Shown: positions 6,009 to 8,192 of the stretch, piece by piece | How the letters are laid out: every line of letters begins with the position of its first letter | Numbering within the stretch: position 1 is the stretch's first letter | Assembly: GCA_038200275.1 (NCBI GenBank) | Contig: JBBPYC010000020.1 | Coordinates: 1 to 8,192, forward strand | DNA: 8,192 bases | Reading direction: 5' to 3' | DNA from: JBBPYC01 sp038200275 | GTDB lineage: Bacteria > Pseudomonadota > Gammaproteobacteria > Burkholderiales > Burkholderiaceae_C | Program-made: the position numbers and the translations under genes | Notes under the pieces: model-generated | Database searches by the model: none | What the model saw: only the letters and a program-made list of their open reading frames with translations | Told to the model about the DNA's origin: nothing

Positions 6009-7106
6009 ATGCAAAGATATCCGCTGGTCGATGTGCTGCGCGCGTTCGCAGCGCTGCTGGTGCTGGTCTACCACGTGATCGAAAGCGGCCAGTGGACCGC
6101 GTTTCCGCATGAAGGCCTGCTACGACTGTTTCGCATGGGCTGGATCGGGGTCGACTTATTCTTTGTGGTTAGCGGCTTCGTGATCGGTCTGTCGGCCATG
6201 CAAAGCGCGGTTGACAACCCGCATTGGCGCAGCGAATTTGCCGAACGGCGCCTGCGCCGCATCGTGCCGCTATATCTGCTGACGTGCGTGGTCTACCTGT
6301 TCTTGGTCGACCCGACACCACTCACCCACGGACTAAAGAACGCCGCGATCGACATCGGCGCGCACCTGTTGTTCATTCACAACCTGTTTCCGCGAACGTA
6401 CTCTTCGATCAACGCGCCGTCCTGGTCGGTCGGGCTCGAGATGCAGTTCTACCTGCTGGTGATGCTGAGCTGCGGCTGGCTGTCGCGAACCTCAGGCTGG
6501 AAGATTCTTCTGGTCGGGATCGGCATTGCGGTGGCTTGGCGCTTTGGCACGACGCTGGCACTGCCGCCGGGGGAAAGCTCGCCTGAGAAGCAGGTGATGA
6601 AGGCGATGCAGCTGCCCGGCTTGCTCGATGCGTTCGGCGCCGGGCTCTTTCTGGCCAAGCTCTCAATGGCGGGACGGCTGAAGCCGAGCTGGTCGCGCTC
6701 TGCCCTGGCGGCCCTGGCGGCGCTGTTGCTGCTGGGTCTGGCCTGGCATTTTTTCTGGCCGAATTCGGCGTACTGGAACAATTTCGGAATGATCGTGTTC
6801 TGGCGCGTGTTGGTGGCGTCCGGCACGGCCGCGTTGCTGGCAGCACTAATCATGTGCCCGAGCGGCGGCGGCTGGGTCGTCTGGCCGCTGCGTTACCTGG
6901 GCATCATCAGCTACGGCATCTACCTCTGGCACGTGCCGATCATGTGGACATTGATTCAGACCACACCTTGGCGAGAAGGCCAATTGCTCACGGGCGTGCT
7001 CGGTGGCACCTTGGCACTGGCTGCACTGTCTTGGCATGGGTTCGAAAAAATGTGGCTCAAGATGCCGCCCAAGAACGTACCGCGACAGGCGGCACGATCG
7101 CTCTAA
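6009..7106 (+). CDS. Membrane acyltransferase-3 family protein, copy 2
   Basis: Second paralogue, 365 residues, alignable with copy 1 without visible gaps and roughly two-thirds identical by eye. It keeps all family marks at the same positions: His22, FFVVSGF at 51-57, ERRLRRIVPLY at 79-89, SWSVGLEMQFY at 138-148, YLWH at 305-308 and GFEKMW at 344-349, so it should be active as a membrane acyltransferase. The start ATG 6009 matches that of copy 1 by alignment; GGGACAGGA ends 3 nt before it, a close but plausible ribosome binding site, and a short reading frame (ATG 5989) ends in TGA overlapping the ATG. It follows copy 1 after 40 bp and has no terminator between, so it likely belongs to the same transcript. 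Differences cluster in loops (for example 67-75, 101-110, 152-165), which may reflect different acyl donors or glycan acceptors; that is inference. Confidence 0.92.
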   Translation: MQRYPLVDVLRAFAALLVLVYHVIESGQWTAFPHEGLLRLFRMGWIGVDLFFVVSGFVIGLSAMQSAVDNPHWRSEFAERRLRRIVPLYLLTCVVYLFLVDPTPLTHGLKNAAIDIGAHLLFIHNLFPRTYSSINAPSWSVGLEMQFYLLVMLSCGWLSRTSGWKILLVGIGIAVAWRFGTTLALPPGESSPEKQVMKAMQLPGLLDAFGAGLFLAKLSMAGRLKPSWSRSALAALAALLLLGLAWHFFWPNSAYWNNFGMIVFWRVLVASGTAALLAALIMCPSGGGWVVWPLRYLGIISYGIYLWHVPIMWTLIQTTPWREGQLLTGVLGGTLALAALSWHGFEKMWLKMPPKNVPRQAARSL

Positions 7107-7323
7107 GGAATGTCATGAAACCGGTCGAACCTCGCGGGTCGGCCAGATCCGCTCATGCGGGTCAGATCGGGCGACATCTGCATACCAGCGACTGGCATAA
7201 ATGCCCGATTGGATTCGCCGAAGCCATTGACCCGATCAGCACGACACAGTCACCAGCACACCGGTGCTCTCGGGCTGGTTTTCCCCGCTCCTGGCCCTGC
7301 GTACTTTTCTCGGATCGCTGACT
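7107..7323 (+). other. Spacer between acyltransferase copies 2 and 3, with a doubtful 68-codon reading frame
   Basis: A reading frame starts at ATG 7115, 5 nt after an AAGGA (7105-7109) that overlaps the copy 2 stop, and ends in TGA at 7319-7321, two bases before the presumed TTG start of copy 3. The predicted 68 residues (MKPVEPRGSARSAHAG...) are basic and low in character, with no membrane segment or family I recognise. It may only serve to carry ribosomes to the TTG start, or be non-coding. No terminator is evident in the spacer. Confidence 0.3.
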
Positions 7324-8106
7324 TTGCACAGATACCCTTTGATCGACGTGATGCGCGCAGCCGCGGCGTTGCTGGTGCTTACCTCCCATGTGATCAACCT
7401 CGGGCAATGGCCTGGCGCGGTGGAAAACGTCTGGCTGCGCGGATTGGGTGCGGGTTGGGTCGGCGTCGACATGTTCTTCGTGATTAGCGGGTTTGTGATC
7501 GGCATGTCCGCTCTGAATGCCTTCACCAGCTCCGACCCGCACTGGCGCAGCCGATTCGCGGAACGACGGCTGCGGCGCATCGTGCCGCTGTACTTTCTGA
7601 CCTGCCTGGCGTTCGTGTTTCTGGTTGACCCAGGGATCTTCCTGCGCGGCTGGATCGATGGGTTACAGCAGGTTGGCACCCATCTGCTGTTCGTGCACAA
7701 CCTGTTTGTCAAAACGCATGGGTCCATTAACGGCCCGAGCTGGTCGATTGCGCTGGAGATGCAGTTCTACCTACTGGTCGCGCTGACCGCAGGCTGGCTG
7801 GTGCGTGCGCCGATCTGGCAAATTCTGCTTGCCTGGTTGGGTTGTGCTGCGCTGTGGCGGTTCGGCATAACATTCGTATTGCCACCGGGGTCAAGCAACA
7901 CCGCGATCCAGTTGATCGCAACGAGCCAGTTGCCCGGGGTGCTCGATGCATTCGGCATGGGCATCGCACTGGCCCGGCTTGCAATCTCGGGCCGGCTCGG
8001 CGTCGGTTGGCTGCGCTTCGGTCTGTGGATGCTTGCGGCACTGGTGCTGTTCCAGGGCTGTTCAACGCTGCAACTGCTGACACAAGTGCAGCAGCGCTTG
8101 CTGTGA
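7324..8106 (+). CDS. Acyltransferase-3 copy 3, truncated by an insertion sequence (probably non-functional)
   Basis: Third paralogue. Homology to copies 1 and 2 begins at TTG 7324 (HRYPLIDVMRA follows), which aligns with their ATG; the frame is open back to a GTG at 7264, an alternative start giving 20 more residues. From TTG it has 260 residues: His22, FFVISGF at 51-57, ERRLRRIVPLY at 80-90 and NGPSWSIALEMQFY at 136-149 are intact. Similarity stops after VLF at 241-243 (position 8052), where the sequence passes into an insertion sequence; the last 17 codons (QGCSTLQLL...) are IS-derived. Missing are about 120 residues with the last membrane helices and the YLWH motif, so function is doubtful. 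The rest of the gene may lie beyond the IS, outside the window. One extra residue relative to copies 1-2 lies around 70-75. It is the most divergent of the three by eye. Confidence 0.85.
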   Translation: MHRYPLIDVMRAAAALLVLTSHVINLGQWPGAVENVWLRGLGAGWVGVDMFFVISGFVIGMSALNAFTSSDPHWRSRFAERRLRRIVPLYFLTCLAFVFLVDPGIFLRGWIDGLQQVGTHLLFVHNLFVKTHGSINGPSWSIALEMQFYLLVALTAGWLVRAPIWQILLAWLGCAALWRFGITFVLPPGSSNTAIQLIATSQLPGVLDAFGMGIALARLAISGRLGVGWLRFGLWMLAALVLFQGCSTLQLLTQVQQRLL

Positions 8107-8192
8107 CCAGCCGATGATTTGGCGGGCGGCCTTGATGTTGTGGTGGCCGGCATGGCGCAGCAGGTTCAAGGCGCAGGTGCGCAGTTGGGCAA
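8053..8192 (-). mobile_element. Insertion sequence end (ISAs1-like), runs off the window
   Basis: The acyltransferase homology stops at 8052 and the next bases, CAGGGCTGTTCAA, look like an IS terminus: they come just 9 bp before the stop of an inward-reading transposase gene. The other end, both inverted repeats and the target-site duplication cannot be seen here. Exact boundary at 8053 is inferred from where paralogue similarity ends and may be off by a few bases. Family assignment rests on the transposase C-terminus only. Confidence 0.7.
8062..8192 (-). CDS. Transposase C-terminus, ISAs1-family-like (partial)
   Basis: On the minus strand 42 codons run from the window edge to a TGA at 8064-8062. 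The peptide contains LRTCALNLLRHAGHHNIKAA followed by RQIIGWSQQALLHL and ends LQQ-like with QLQR. The LR-x-x-A-(L/I)-N/S-LLR-x-AG-x-x-NI-x-A pattern is what I know from C-termini of ISAs1 (H-repeat-associated) DDE transposases, which cut and insert the element. The catalytic residues lie outside the window, so activity cannot be judged. Too short to exclude another IS4-superfamily group. Confidence 0.65.
   Translation of the reverse strand, partial: AQLRTCALNLLRHAGHHNIKAARQIIGWSQQALLHLCQQLQR

Overview
The window looks like chromosomal DNA of a high-G+C betaproteobacterium, most likely Burkholderiales. The basis is the N-terminus of the aspartokinase (KYGGTSMGSTERIK) and the minus-strand order tilS, aspartokinase, tRNA-Ser(GCU), which I recall as typical of that group. 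No species assignment is possible from the sequence alone.

Left part, 1-2605, minus strand: a housekeeping block. Read in the direction of transcription it holds tilS (tRNA-Ile lysidine synthase, a short form), an 81-bp gap, aspartokinase lysC/ask, an 18-bp gap, tRNA-Ser(GCU) with an encoded CCA end, and a Rho-independent terminator. Positions 1-86 lie beyond that terminator and show nothing I can support.

Middle, 2606-2903: a divergent intergenic region of about 300 bp between tilS and the plus-strand block. It contains a perfect 14-bp palindrome (2730-2743) and a second 14-bp dyad next to the downstream start codon (2883-2896). I see no convincing gene and no strong sigma-70 promoter in it.

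Right part, 2904-8192, plus strand: an accessory surface-glycan-like block. It begins with a secreted 655-residue protein that looks like a glycoside hydrolase of the TIM-barrel type carrying an inserted Ig-like beta-sandwich module. Its stop codon overlaps (TGATG) the start of an integral-membrane acyltransferase-3 protein. A second acyltransferase of exactly the same length (365 residues) follows after 40 bp, and a third after 217 bp. The third copy is cut at about residue 243 by the end of an insertion sequence whose minus-strand transposase C-terminus (ISAs1-like) runs off the window. The first copy carries a run of eight G inside its coding sequence, absent from the second copy.

Inferred joint role: the exported hydrolase-like protein and the membrane acyltransferases probably act on the same extracellular or envelope glycan, one cutting or binding it and the others decorating it with acyl groups. 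The substrate is not readable from the sequence. The most interesting points are the hydrolase/acyltransferase pairing, the tandem expansion of the acyltransferase, the poly-G tract, and the IS truncation of the third copy.
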